DNA from: Trebonia kvetii | Lineage (GTDB): Bacteria > Actinomycetota > Actinomycetes > Streptosporangiales > Streptosporangiaceae | Direction of reading: 5' to 3' | Assembly: GCF_007827045.1 (NCBI RefSeq) | Contig: NZ_RPFW01000003.1 | Location: forward strand, 310,001-374,000 | DNA: 64,000 nucleotides | Shown: positions 7,934 to 16,130 of the stretch, one piece after another | Position numbering within the stretch: position 1 is the first letter of the stretch | Layout: every line of letters starts with the position of its first letter | Notes under the pieces: model-generated | What the model was told of the DNA's origin: nothing | The model's input: only the letters and a program-made list of their open reading frames with translations | Databases searched by the model: none | Program-made: the position numbers and the translations under genes

Positions 7934-9476
7934 CGACGGCCGCCGTACTCCGGGGACTTCCCAGACTCCCGTGAATCCACGGACTACCGGGAGTCCCGGG
8001 TCCCCCGGGACTCCCGGGATTAACGGGCGCGAGGACGGCGAGCATCCCGCTGGCCTGTCACCCGACTACGCCGCGCTCGCGGCGATGTTCGCGGCCGCGC
8101 TGCGCAGCGCGGGGCTGCCCGCGGGGCCTGACCGCAGCGAACGGCTCGCGGGCGCGCTGACCGTGATGCGGGCGCGGACCATCGCCCAGCTGCACGCCTG
8201 CGCGCTCGCCACGATGGTGTCCGCGCCGAATCAGGTCGACACCTTCGAGCGGGTGTTCAACGAGATGTTCGGCACGGGTCCCGCCGGGACGCAACGGCCC
8301 GAGGTGACCGCGCCGCAGCAGAACATGATCGTCGAGTCGGCCGAGCGCGCCGACGGCGAGGATGCCGCAGCGGACGCTTCGAGCGCGGACGAGCTGCCGC
8401 CCGAGCTGGCCGGCCTCGATGAGGCGCTGTCGGAGGGGATGGGGCGCGACCGGGAAGCGGAATCGGACTCCGACGCCGAGCCTGACGAGGGCATGCCCGC
8501 TGTCCGGCGCGTCGCCTCGCGGACCGAGCGGCTGCGCGAGCGCGATTTCGCGCAGCTCTCCCCGTCCGAGCTGGCGCAGCTCGCCACGCTCATGCGCGAG
8601 CTGGTGATCGCGGTGCCGCCGCGCCGCACCAGGCGGTACCGGCCGAAGAAGGACGGCGCCCGGCTGGACATGCGCCGCACGATGCGGCAGGCCACCCGGA
8701 CCGGCGGCGAGCCGGTGCGGATCGCCAGGCGGGCGGTGCGCACCAGGCAGCGGCGGCTCGTGGTGCTGTGCGACATCTCCGGCTCGATGGAGCCGTACGC
8801 GCGCGCCATCCTGCAGCTGATGTACGTCGCGTCGCGGTCGTCGGGCGCGACAGGCGGCGGCGGCTCTGGCTTCTCCGGCCCGTCGGGCGACGCGTCGCGA
8901 CCGCGGACCGAGGTGTTCACGTTCGCGACCAGGCTCACCCGGCTGACGCCGTTCCTCGCCGCTGCCTCGCCCGAGACGATGCTCGCCCGCGCCGGCGAGG
9001 CCGCGCCCGACTGGGCAGGCGGCACCAGGATCGGCGCGGCGCTGCGCGAGTTCAATGACCGCTACGGCGTGCGCGGCATGGGCCGCGGCGCGGTCATCCT
9101 GATCATTTCCGACGGCTGGGAGACCGGCGACCCCGTGGTTCTCGGCGCGCAGATGGCGCGGCTGCACCGGATCGCCTACCGGATCGTCTGGGCGAACCCG
9201 CGCACCCAGTCTGAGCGCTACCGCCCCGAGGTCGGCGGCATGGCCGCCGCCTGGCCCTACTGCGACGCGGTGGTAAGCGCGCACAACTTCGAGTCGCTCG
9301 GCGAGCTACTCGAGGCGCTCCGTGCCCCCCGGGTGCACCGCCCCTCCTACGTCCCGTCGTTCCCGGACAGCCCCGCCGCGCCCGTCCCGGCCGCCGCCTC
9401 CGCCGCGGAGCCGCCGCCCATGAACCTGCCCATCACCCAGCAACTCGGCCGCCACTGGTCCCCGGGGCGCAGTTAG
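7926..9476 (+). CDS. VWA-domain protein, CoxE-like partner of MoxR
   Basis: The 516-residue protein has a long acidic, low-complexity N-terminal half and a C-terminal CoxE-type von Willebrand A domain. The MIDAS motif DISGS begins at residue 283, and further MIDAS parts are AGGTRIGAAL and ISDGWETGD. A basic region (RRTRRYRPKKDGARLDMRRTMRQA) just before the VWA domain is typical of CoxE proteins. No signal peptide or membrane segment is seen, so it acts in the cytosol with the overlapping MoxR ATPase. Confidence 0.88.
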   Translation: MTDDGRRTPGTSQTPVNPRTTGSPGSPGTPGINGREDGEHPAGLSPDYAALAAMFAAALRSAGLPAGPDRSERLAGALTVMRARTIAQLHACALATMVSAPNQVDTFERVFNEMFGTGPAGTQRPEVTAPQQNMIVESAERADGEDAAADASSADELPPELAGLDEALSEGMGRDREAESDSDAEPDEGMPAVRRVASRTERLRERDFAQLSPSELAQLATLMRELVIAVPPRRTRRYRPKKDGARLDMRRTMRQATRTGGEPVRIARRAVRTRQRRLVVLCDISGSMEPYARAILQLMYVASRSSGATGGGGSGFSGPSGDASRPRTEVFTFATRLTRLTPFLAAASPETMLARAGEAAPDWAGGTRIGAALREFNDRYGVRGMGRGAVILIISDGWETGDPVVLGAQMARLHRIAYRIVWANPRTQSERYRPEVGGMAAAWPYCDAVVSAHNFESLGELLEALRAPRVHRPSYVPSFPDSPAAPVPAAASAAEPPPMNLPITQQLGRHWSPGRS

Positions 9477-9590
9477 CTTCCGGTTCGTGGCCGCCAGCCC
9501 GTCGTCACTGAAAACTCGCCGACCCCACGGTTCCCACTGCCTTCGTGAGTCTCGCCGCGTCACCGATGATCACGGAAACTCCTATCCTGG

Positions 9591-9625
9591 CGGAACTTTT
9601 CTACCCGGCCGGTAGAAAAGTTCCG
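9591..9625. terminator. Bidirectional hairpin between convergent genes
   Basis: A perfect 15-bp inverted repeat (CGGAACTTTTCTACC, 9591-9605, with its complement 9611-9625) surrounds a five-base loop. An outer dyad (CACGGAA near 9572, TTCCGTG near 9638) extends it. It sits between the stops of the VWA gene and uppP, as expected of a shared terminator. The rest of the 9477-9751 gap shows nothing else. Confidence 0.6.
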
Positions 9626-9751
9626 TTGTAATCAGAAGTTCCGTGCTCATGTTCGAGATCACGAGCCGAGCGTGGCCGACGGGGCCTGTGTGGACTCTGG
9701 GGGCTGAACGACGCCTACGCGACGTCGGCGCGCAGGGGTCGTGCGGCGGGG

Positions 9752-10897
9752 TTAGCGGGCTATGAGGTAGATGAAGCTGCCGAGGCCGGCGATCAGGCAG
9801 TAGATGCCGAACGGGGTCAGCGGGCGGTCCTTGGCGAAATACCTGGTGAGGAAGCGGACCGACAGGTACGCGCCGACGAAGGAGAGCACGCTGCCGACGA
9901 TCACCTGGCCGCCGATGCCAGCGCCGAGCGGGCCGGTGAGATCGGGGATCTTCAGCACCCCGGCAGCGAGGATCACCGGCGCGGACAGCAGGAACGAGTA
10001 GCGCACCGCGTCCTCGCGGGAGATGCCGCGCAGCATTCCCGCCACCGTGACGAGGCCGTCCCTGCTCATGCCGGGCAGCAGCGCGCCGATCTGCGCCGCG
10101 CCGATCAGCACCGCCTGGCCGTAGCCCATCGCGCTCAGCCGCCGGTCGGCGGCGATCGCCCGGGCGATTTCCGCATCCCGGCCGGGATTGACCTCCCGCC
10201 CGTCGTCGATCGTGACGGGCGGCGGGTCCGCCGGCTGGCCGGCCGGCCAGCCTCCCGGCTCCGGCCAGGCCTCTGGCACCGTCGCCTCGGGCACCGTCCC
10301 GGACCCGGACACCCGCCCCGCCTCCGGCACGGGCCCGGAACCTGACACCGGAACTGATCCTGACACCGGAACTGAACCTGGCACGGGAACTGATCCGGGC
10401 ACGGGAACCTGCCCGGGCACCGCCAGCGCCCTGAGGCGGTTGCGGCGGATCCGCTCGCCCCAGAGCAGCATGACCCCGTTCAGCGCGAGGAACAGCGAGG
10501 TCGGTATCGGCTTGCTGAAGACCACGCGGAAGGCGTGCTCAAGCGCCAGGCCCGCGATGCCGACGGGGATGGTCGCCAGGATGATCATCCAGGCGAGCCG
10601 CTGATCGGCCGTCGCGATCCGCCGCTCGCGCAGCGAGCTGAGGAAGCCGCCGACCAGCCGGACCCAGTCTCGCCAGAAGTAGAGAATCAGGGCCGCCGCG
10701 GTGGCGACGTGCAGGCCGACGATGAACGCCAGGTAGGGAGACTCCGGTGCGGAAACGCTCAGGTCCTGCGCCCATGAGCCGCCGATCAGGGCGGGGATGA
10801 GCACGTTGTGGCCGAGGCTGGAGACCGGGAACAACTCGGTCACGCCCTGGACAAGGCCAACGACCATGGCTTCGGCGTAGGTCATGTGAGCAGTCAT
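9752..10897 (-). CDS. uppP: Undecaprenyl-diphosphatase, UppP/BacA family, with Pro-rich insert
   Basis: UppP dephosphorylates undecaprenyl pyrophosphate at the outer membrane face to recycle the cell-wall lipid carrier. Motif 1 is present as QGVTELFPVSSLGH (residues 17-30) and motif 2 as LLPGMSRDGLVTVAGM, where the usual PGxSRSGxT reads PGMSRDGLV. The protein has 381 residues against about 270 normally. The excess is a repeated V-P-G-S / V-S-G-S stretch and a Pro/Gly loop at about 160-225, between membrane segments. The promoter carries the same dyad as the DedA gene at 11744, linking the two steps of lipid-carrier recycling. Confidence 0.88.
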   Translation of the reverse strand: MTAHMTYAEAMVVGLVQGVTELFPVSSLGHNVLIPALIGGSWAQDLSVSAPESPYLAFIVGLHVATAAALILYFWRDWVRLVGGFLSSLRERRIATADQRLAWMIILATIPVGIAGLALEHAFRVVFSKPIPTSLFLALNGVMLLWGERIRRNRLRALAVPGQVPVPGSVPVPGSVPVSGSVPVSGSGPVPEAGRVSGSGTVPEATVPEAWPEPGGWPAGQPADPPPVTIDDGREVNPGRDAEIARAIAADRRLSAMGYGQAVLIGAAQIGALLPGMSRDGLVTVAGMLRGISREDAVRYSFLLSAPVILAAGVLKIPDLTGPLGAGIGGQVIVGSVLSFVGAYLSVRFLTRYFAKDRPLTPFGIYCLIAGLGSFIYLIAR

Positions 10898-10923
10898 CTG
10901 CGGCGAGCTCGCTCTCTGCTGCG

Positions 10924-10949
10924 ACTATCTTCTACGTCAGTGTAGAAGA
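10924..10949 (-). promoter_or_regulatory. Operator-promoter of uppP (shared dyad)
   Basis: Read on the minus strand: TCTTCTAC, six bases, GTAGAAGATAGT. The 8-bp arms (10942-10949 and 10928-10935) form a perfect dyad, and the last six bases GATAGT (10929-10924) are a plausible -10 box with a start point about 20 bases before the uppP ATG. The same arrangement recurs at 11693-11717. Confidence 0.65.
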
Positions 10950-11031
10950 CCCCCCGTTAGTCTGCCCGCCAACACGAATCAACAAAAGAAACACCCATAA
11001 AAGTAAAGAGGTGCCAAATGCAAGGTCTCGT

Positions 11032-11037
11032 TATAGT
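11032..11037 (+). promoter_or_regulatory. -10 box for a leaderless DedA-like gene
   Basis: TATAGT lies seven bases before GTG/ATG codons at 11044/11047, within an unusually A-rich stretch (10975-11030). No RBS is present, so a leaderless transcript is likely. Confidence 0.5.
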
Positions 11038-11043
11038 TTGGGG

Positions 11044-11691
11044 GTGATGGGTCTCTTGGCGGCGGCAACCCCGGCAGTGCCTTCGGCGCTGAGCGGGCTG
11101 CCGACTGCTGTCGCCGTCGCGGCGCTCTGCGCCGCCGTGGTCGTTGAGATCATCGCCATTCCCGGGATGCTGCTGCCCGGCGGGACGGTGACGCTGATCG
11201 CCGGCGCGCTGATCGGCGCTGGCCGGCCGGTGCTCGCTGTCGCGGCCCCCATGGTGATCGCCGTGATCGGGGCCGATCAACTGGCCTACTTCGAGAGCGC
11301 GGTGCTCATCGACTGGTGGCGCCGTCGCCGCCCGGCCCGAGCGGAACGTGACGGCGCGCCGCGCGAGCGGACCGCGGGCCAGGGGCGCGCGGCCGGCCAG
11401 GGGCGGGCCGGCGGCTGGCTGACCGCGGCGATGCCGACCGTGGCGGGCGCGGTGCGGATGCCGTATCGCGCGTTCGCCGTGCGGCTGATCATTCTGCGGA
11501 TACCATGGCTGGCCGCGGCGCTCAGCGCGGGCACGCTCGCGGCCAAATGGCTCGGGGATATCGGCCACGTCGTCGGAGTCGGCGGCGTGATCGCGAGCCT
11601 CATCGTCCTGGCCTGCCTGCTGGTGGCCAGGCACCGGCCCGGCGCGATCCGTGCGTTCGGCAGGGGAACGGGCGTCCTGCGGAAGAGGTAA
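11044..11691 (+). CDS. DedA/SNARE-associated-like membrane protein
   Basis: About 215 residues with several hydrophobic helices. EIIAIPGMLLPGGTVTLIAGALIGAG corresponds to the DedA membrane-reentrant region and RLIILRIPWLAAALSAGTLA to the second conserved half, separated by an Arg/Gly-rich cytosolic loop. DedA-family proteins act as undecaprenyl-phosphate flippases or related lipid transporters. It is divergent: the Glu of the usual E-x-IP-x-PSE motif is not retained in the normal place. It lies between uppP and the second DedA gene, ending two bases before the operator of the latter. Confidence 0.6.
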   Translation: MMGLLAAATPAVPSALSGLPTAVAVAALCAAVVVEIIAIPGMLLPGGTVTLIAGALIGAGRPVLAVAAPMVIAVIGADQLAYFESAVLIDWWRRRRPARAERDGAPRERTAGQGRAAGQGRAGGWLTAAMPTVAGAVRMPYRAFAVRLIILRIPWLAAALSAGTLAAKWLGDIGHVVGVGGVIASLIVLACLLVARHRPGAIRAFGRGTGVLRKR

Positions 11692-11692
11692 G

Positions 11693-11717
11693 CTTCTACA
11701 TTCCTGTAGAAGATAGT
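11693..11717 (+). promoter_or_regulatory. Operator-promoter of dedA (shared dyad)
   Basis: CTTCTAC (11693-11699), six bases, GTAGAAGATAGT (11706-11717). The arms and the 12-base right half are identical to the uppP site, and the spacer differs. GATAGT is a candidate -10, followed by GGAAGGAG and the GTG start at 11744. Confidence 0.65.
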
Positions 11718-11743
11718 GCGCCATCCGCTGGAAGGAGCAACCG

Positions 11744-12751
11744 GTGCAGAACCTGACGCACCTGATCACCCAGTACGGGTACCTCGCGGTATTCGTGCTG
11801 ATGCTCGCCGAGTCGGCCTGCATCCCGGTGCCCTCCGAGGTCATCATGATGTTCGGCGGCGCGCTCGCGGCTGGTGCCTTCCCCGGCGAGCAGCCGCCGT
11901 CGCTCATCGGCGTGGTGGCGGCGGGCGTGCTCGGCAACGTGGTGGGCAGCTACCTCGCCTGGGCGGTGGGCAAGTACGCAGGGCAGGCGGCGATCGGGCG
12001 CTGGGGACGGCGGATCGGCATCCGTGAGCACGAGATCGACAGGGCCGCTGCCTGGTTCGACCGGCACGGCCCGGTCGCGGTGCTCGTCGGCCGGGTGATC
12101 CCGGTGATACGCACGTTCATCTCGCTGCCCGCCGGCTTCGCTGGCATGCCCGCTGCCCAGTTCGGCCTCTACACCGCGCTCGGCTGCATTCCGTGGACCG
12201 CCGCCCTTGGCATCGCGGGCTACACCCTCGGCGCGAACTGGGAGACGGTCGCCAACGACTTCCACGGCCCCACCTATGCCATCGCAGGCATCCTGCTTGT
12301 GGGCGTCGTCGTGCTCGTGGTGCGCCGCCGCCGCGCCAGGAGCGCCGCGCAGGCCAGCTCTGGCGCCAACGCCGGGGGCGCGGCCCAGAACGGCCGCGCC
12401 GCCGGCGTTGGCATAGCCGCACCCGGCGGTCAGCCGGGTCGGTCAGCCGGTGCTTTTCCCGGACAGCAGGCGCCGTCGCCTTATGCCCACGATCCGCAGG
12501 ACGCCTACCGCCCGCAGGACACCTACGGCCCGCAGGACACCTACGGCCCGCAGGACACCTACGGCCCGCAAGACGCCTACCGCCCGCAGGACGCCCACCG
12601 CCCGCAAGACACCTACGGCCCGCAGGTTCCGCATGGCCCGCAGGACGCCTACCGCCCGGGGGGTCCGCAGGGTCCGCAGACCCCGCGGGACAAGTGGGCT
12701 GACGGCCCGCCGGACCCGTGGGCGCAGCCATCCGGCCGCTCCAGCCGCTGA
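11744..12751 (+). CDS. DedA-family protein, probable undecaprenyl-phosphate flippase
   Basis: The N-terminal 200 residues are a canonical DedA protein: ESACIPVPSEVIMMFGG, then GRVIPVIRTFISLPAGFAGM, with membrane helices between. Members recycle undecaprenyl phosphate across the membrane. The remaining 130 residues are a cytosolic tail with repeats of the type Y-G-P-Q-D-T / Y-R-P-Q-D-A. A GTG start follows the RBS GGAAGGAG. The shared operator with uppP suggests coordinated control of dephosphorylation and return of the lipid carrier. The tail is overlapped antisense by the EamA gene. Confidence 0.88.
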   Translation: MQNLTHLITQYGYLAVFVLMLAESACIPVPSEVIMMFGGALAAGAFPGEQPPSLIGVVAAGVLGNVVGSYLAWAVGKYAGQAAIGRWGRRIGIREHEIDRAAAWFDRHGPVAVLVGRVIPVIRTFISLPAGFAGMPAAQFGLYTALGCIPWTAALGIAGYTLGANWETVANDFHGPTYAIAGILLVGVVVLVVRRRRARSAAQASSGANAGGAAQNGRAAGVGIAAPGGQPGRSAGAFPGQQAPSPYAHDPQDAYRPQDTYGPQDTYGPQDTYGPQDAYRPQDAHRPQDTYGPQVPHGPQDAYRPGGPQGPQTPRDKWADGPPDPWAQPSGRSSR

Positions 12752-13924
12752 TCCAGCCGTCGCGGCCATCCCGGTCGCGCGAGCCGTGCCTGTCGCGCCG
12801 GCCGTGTCTGTCGCGCCGGCCGTGCCTGTCGCGCCGGCCGTGCCTGTCGCGCCGGCCGTGCCAGCCGCTGCAGCCGGACTGGCCGGCCCGGCCGAGTCGG
12901 TGCCGCCGCGGTGTCCCGCCACGCTCAGCGCGACCGCCGCGGCGAGCAAGGCGGCGCCCGCCATCCCGGCAGGGCTGAGCCTGTTGCCGAGGAACGCCGC
13001 GCTGAGCAGCATCGCCGTGAGCGGCTCGAGCAGCGAAAGCAGCGCGCCGGTGCTCGCAGGAGCAGCGCGCAGGCCGCGGAAGTAAAGCGTGTAGGCCAGC
13101 GCGGTGGGCCCGCTGGCCAGTACCGCCAGCCAGCCGACCGCCGCGAGCGTGGGCCGGAATTCCAGGCCAGCGACGGCTGCGAGCGGCAGCAGCGCCAGTC
13201 CGCCAGCGATGAACCCGAGTCCGGTGACGGTCTCGTCGTCGAGTCCCGGCACCGGGACCGAGCCGATCAGGGTGAGCGTCGCGAACCCCGCGGACGCGAC
13301 CAGCGCCATGCCGGCGCTGCCGAGGACGGCGAGCGTGCTGTAGCCCCCGGCCGGCAGCCCGACAAGCAGGCCAAGGCCGGCCAGGGCCAGCGCGGTCCGC
13401 GCGGCGGCGGGCCAGCCGGCCCGGCGCCGCGCGAGTGCCAGCTCGCCGGCGAGCACGATGACGGGCGTGGCGCCGATCGTGACAAGCGTGGCCAGGCTGA
13501 CCGAGGTGAGCGACACCGCGGAGAAGTAGGCGCCCTGGAAGGTGGCGGCGAGCAGGCCGGTGGCGGCGATCCTGGTCCAGGCGGCGCGCCCGGCCGGCCA
13601 GCGCCGCCTGGGGATGATCAGGAAGACGACGATGAGCGTGCCACCGCCGAGCAGCCGCAGCGCGGCCACCGAGACTGGCGGCAGCCCCGCCGCCCTGCCG
13701 AGCAGCGTTCCTGTCAGCCCGCCGGTGCCCCAGAGCAGGCCCGCGAGTACCAGGGAGAGCATTGAGGCGCCGGTGCCGCGGCCACCCGCCGCGGCTGGCA
13801 AGGCGGCAGCGCCGGCCGCCGAGGAACCTTCGGCGATGGAGCGGCCGGCCGGGGAAGCGGCCGAGGATGCGGACGCGGGACGAGAAGGCCGCGAAAACGA
13901 AGAAGAGCATGCGGAAGAAGGCAT
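12443..13924 (-). CDS. EamA/DMT-family transporter with long repetitive C-tail
   Basis: Residues about 55-335 form ten hydrophobic helices of two EamA repeats (MLSLVLAGLLWGTGGLTGTLLG at the start; GLRAAPASTGALLSLLEPLTAMLLSAAFLGNRL near the end). The substrate is unknown. The start at 13924 is supported by CAGGAG seven bases upstream, giving a Ser/Ala-rich N-terminal extension. After the last helix the frame continues through G-T-A-G-A-T repeats and then into A-V-G-V-L-R repeats that are only the antisense of the DedA tail. The last 309 bases overlap DedA, probably by loss of an earlier stop. Confidence 0.8.
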   Translation of the reverse strand: MPSSACSSSFSRPSRPASASSAASPAGRSIAEGSSAAGAAALPAAAGGRGTGASMLSLVLAGLLWGTGGLTGTLLGRAAGLPPVSVAALRLLGGGTLIVVFLIIPRRRWPAGRAAWTRIAATGLLAATFQGAYFSAVSLTSVSLATLVTIGATPVIVLAGELALARRRAGWPAAARTALALAGLGLLVGLPAGGYSTLAVLGSAGMALVASAGFATLTLIGSVPVPGLDDETVTGLGFIAGGLALLPLAAVAGLEFRPTLAAVGWLAVLASGPTALAYTLYFRGLRAAPASTGALLSLLEPLTAMLLSAAFLGNRLSPAGMAGAALLAAAVALSVAGHRGGTDSAGPASPAAAAGTAGATGTAGATGTAGATDTAGATGTARATGMAATAGSAAGAAGWLRPRVRRAVSPLVPRGLRTLRTPRAVGVLRAMRNLRAVGVLRAVGVLRAVGVLRAVGVLRAVGVLRAVGVLRAVGVLRIVGIRRRRLLSGKSTG

Positions 13925-14170
13925 GAAAAAGCTCCTGCGACGAGAAGGGAAACAGTCGCGGAAGCGAGGCGAACCGGTTACGGCACGTCAGGAGACGCGC
14001 AAGAAAAGACGCGCCGCCCGTCAGGGCCGGACGCGCCAGGCAGCCGCCTCGCTAGGAGCGCGGCGGCGGGGTGATCGGGAAAAGCCGGTGCACGACAGGC
14101 ATCTTACAGCCCGGTGACGAATTCGTCCCATTACCCATCCGTCACATCACGAAACGATTACCGTGTAGCC

Positions 14171-14905
14171 GTGAGTCAGAGCGATCAACCCGGCCGGATC
14201 GTCGTAGTCGATGATGACCCGACGGTGGCCGACGTGGTGGGGCTTTACCTGGTCCGCGACGGTCACACCGTGGAGTGTGTCCGCGATGGGCATGAGGCGC
14301 TGCGCCGTATTGCCGAGTTCCAGCCTGACCTGGTGGTCCTTGACCTGATGCTGCCGGGGATCGGCGGCCTCGAGGTGTGCAGGCGGCTGCGCGAGCACTC
14401 GCCGATCCCTGTCGTGATGCTGACCGCGCTCGGCGACGAGACGGACCGGCTCGCCGGGTTCGAGATCGGCGCGGACGACTACGTGACCAAGCCGTTCAGT
14501 CCGCAGGAGCTGGCGATGCGGGTCCGCTCGGTGCTGCGCCGCGCCCGTGGCGCCGCGGGCACCGGCCGCCCGGGTGAAACCGGGCCGATTCCGCAGGTGC
14601 AGGGGATCGTCGCGGACCATGACGTGGTGGTCGACCTGGCCGCGCACGAGGTTCGCTGCGGTGGGAAGCTCGTCTCGCTGACCTCCCGCGAGTACGACCT
14701 GCTCGTCTTCCTGCTGCGCAACCCCCGGCAGGCGTTCACCAGGGAGCAGCTGCTCAGCGAGGTATGGGGCTGGAACTTCGGCGACACCTCGACGGTGACG
14801 GTCCACGTGCGGCGGCTGCGGGAGAAGCTGGAAGCCGATCCCACGCTGCCCAGGCGCATCGTCACCGTCTGGGGCGTCGGCTACCGCTATGAGCCGTCAT
14901 CGTGA
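14171..14905 (+). CDS. OmpR/PhoB-family response regulator
   Basis: The 244-residue protein has a receiver domain (DDD at 14-16, phospho-acceptor Asp58, Lys in DDYVTKPF) and a C-terminal winged helix (YDLLVFLLRNPRQAFTREQLLSEVWGW, then VTVHVRRLREKLE and GVGYRYE). GTG at 14171 places the start just before the receiver. The next gene overlaps by GTGA, so regulator and kinase are co-translated. Confidence 0.93.
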   Translation: MSQSDQPGRIVVVDDDPTVADVVGLYLVRDGHTVECVRDGHEALRRIAEFQPDLVVLDLMLPGIGGLEVCRRLREHSPIPVVMLTALGDETDRLAGFEIGADDYVTKPFSPQELAMRVRSVLRRARGAAGTGRPGETGPIPQVQGIVADHDVVVDLAAHEVRCGGKLVSLTSREYDLLVFLLRNPRQAFTREQLLSEVWGWNFGDTSTVTVHVRRLREKLEADPTLPRRIVTVWGVGYRYEPSS

Positions 14906-16104
14906 CCGGGCATCTTGCGGACGTGATGCCGCATGTCGCCGCGGGCGACCTGGCGTACGTCACCGAGTGGATCGCCGGGGCGGCCATGTTGATCACCGCC
15001 GCCGGCGTGGTCGGGCAGCGGATCCTGGCGCGTCGCTCGATCAGCCTGCAGATCACCCTGGTGTCGCTGGTCACGGTGGTCACCGCGCTCGCCTCGGTGG
15101 GCGTGATCTCCTACCGCATGTACGACTCCGCCGACCGGGACGTGATGCTCGAGCTGATGGGCATCGCGGGCCTGGCCGGCCTCCTTGTCGCGCTCTTCAT
15201 CGGCCAGTCGGTCACCCGCGCGACGCGGCGGCTGCTCGGCGCGGTGCGCGAGGTCGGCAGCAGCGGCATCTACACGCCGCCGGAGATCACGCTGCCGACC
15301 GAGCTGGCGGGCCTGTCGCTGGGCATCGCCGAGGCGCACGACAGGCTCAGCCGCGCGCGGGCGCGCGAGCAGGCGCTCGAGGCGAGCCGCCGGGAACTGG
15401 TCGCCTGGGTCAGCCACGACCTGCGGACGCCGCTGGCCGGGCTGCGGGCGATGGCCGAGGCACTCGAGGACCAGGTGGTCACCGACCCCCGCCAGGTCCG
15501 CCACTACCACTCTCAGATGCGGGTGGAGTCGGACCGGCTCGCCGCGATGATCGAGAACCTCTTCCAGCTGTCGAAGATCCACGCGGGCGCGCTGCGCCTG
15601 TCACCGCGCCTGGTGGGCCTCGGTGACCTGCTCGCCGAGGTGGCCGCGAGCACGGAACCGGTGGCGAGCGCCAAGGGCATCCTGCTGACCGGGGCGGTCG
15701 CCCCCGGCATGGCGGTGCTTATCGACCCGGCGGAGTTCGGCCGCGCGGTCAAGAACCTGATCACGAACGCGATCAGGCACACGCCGCCCGATGGCACGAT
15801 CGAGCTGATCGGCGAGATCCGGGCGGGACGCGCGTGCGTGTCCGTCGCCGACGAGTGCGGCGGGATACCGCTCGGTGACCTGCCGCGGGTGTTTGACGTG
15901 GCGTTCCGCGGCGAGAGCGCGCGGACCCCTGACCCGCTGGGTGGCGGCGGGCTCGGGCTGTCCATCGCCCGCGGCATCGTCGAGGCGCACTCCGGGCAGA
16001 TCAGCGTCAGGAACTCGGGGCCAGGCTGTGCGTTCACAATCAGCCTGCCGCTCGCCCGCCCGGCACCTGCCGCCGTCTCCCGGCCCGCGTTCAGCCACCG
16101 CTAG
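14902..16104 (+). CDS. Membrane sensor histidine kinase (HisKA)
   Basis: The 400-residue kinase has two or three N-terminal membrane helices (about 20-40, 52-72 and 85-105), a HAMP-like linker, HisKA with His172 in WVSHDLRTPLAG, and HATPase_c motifs NLITNAIRHT, DECGGI and GGGGLGLSIA. The extracytoplasmic part is minimal, suggesting sensing within the membrane. It is the partner of the overlapping OmpR-type regulator; the stimulus is unknown. Confidence 0.92.
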   Translation: MTGHLADVMPHVAAGDLAYVTEWIAGAAMLITAAGVVGQRILARRSISLQITLVSLVTVVTALASVGVISYRMYDSADRDVMLELMGIAGLAGLLVALFIGQSVTRATRRLLGAVREVGSSGIYTPPEITLPTELAGLSLGIAEAHDRLSRARAREQALEASRRELVAWVSHDLRTPLAGLRAMAEALEDQVVTDPRQVRHYHSQMRVESDRLAAMIENLFQLSKIHAGALRLSPRLVGLGDLLAEVAASTEPVASAKGILLTGAVAPGMAVLIDPAEFGRAVKNLITNAIRHTPPDGTIELIGEIRAGRACVSVADECGGIPLGDLPRVFDVAFRGESARTPDPLGGGGLGLSIARGIVEAHSGQISVRNSGPGCAFTISLPLARPAPAAVSRPAFSHR

Positions 16105-16130
16105 GCCGGGACGTAACATGCGGAAGGGCG

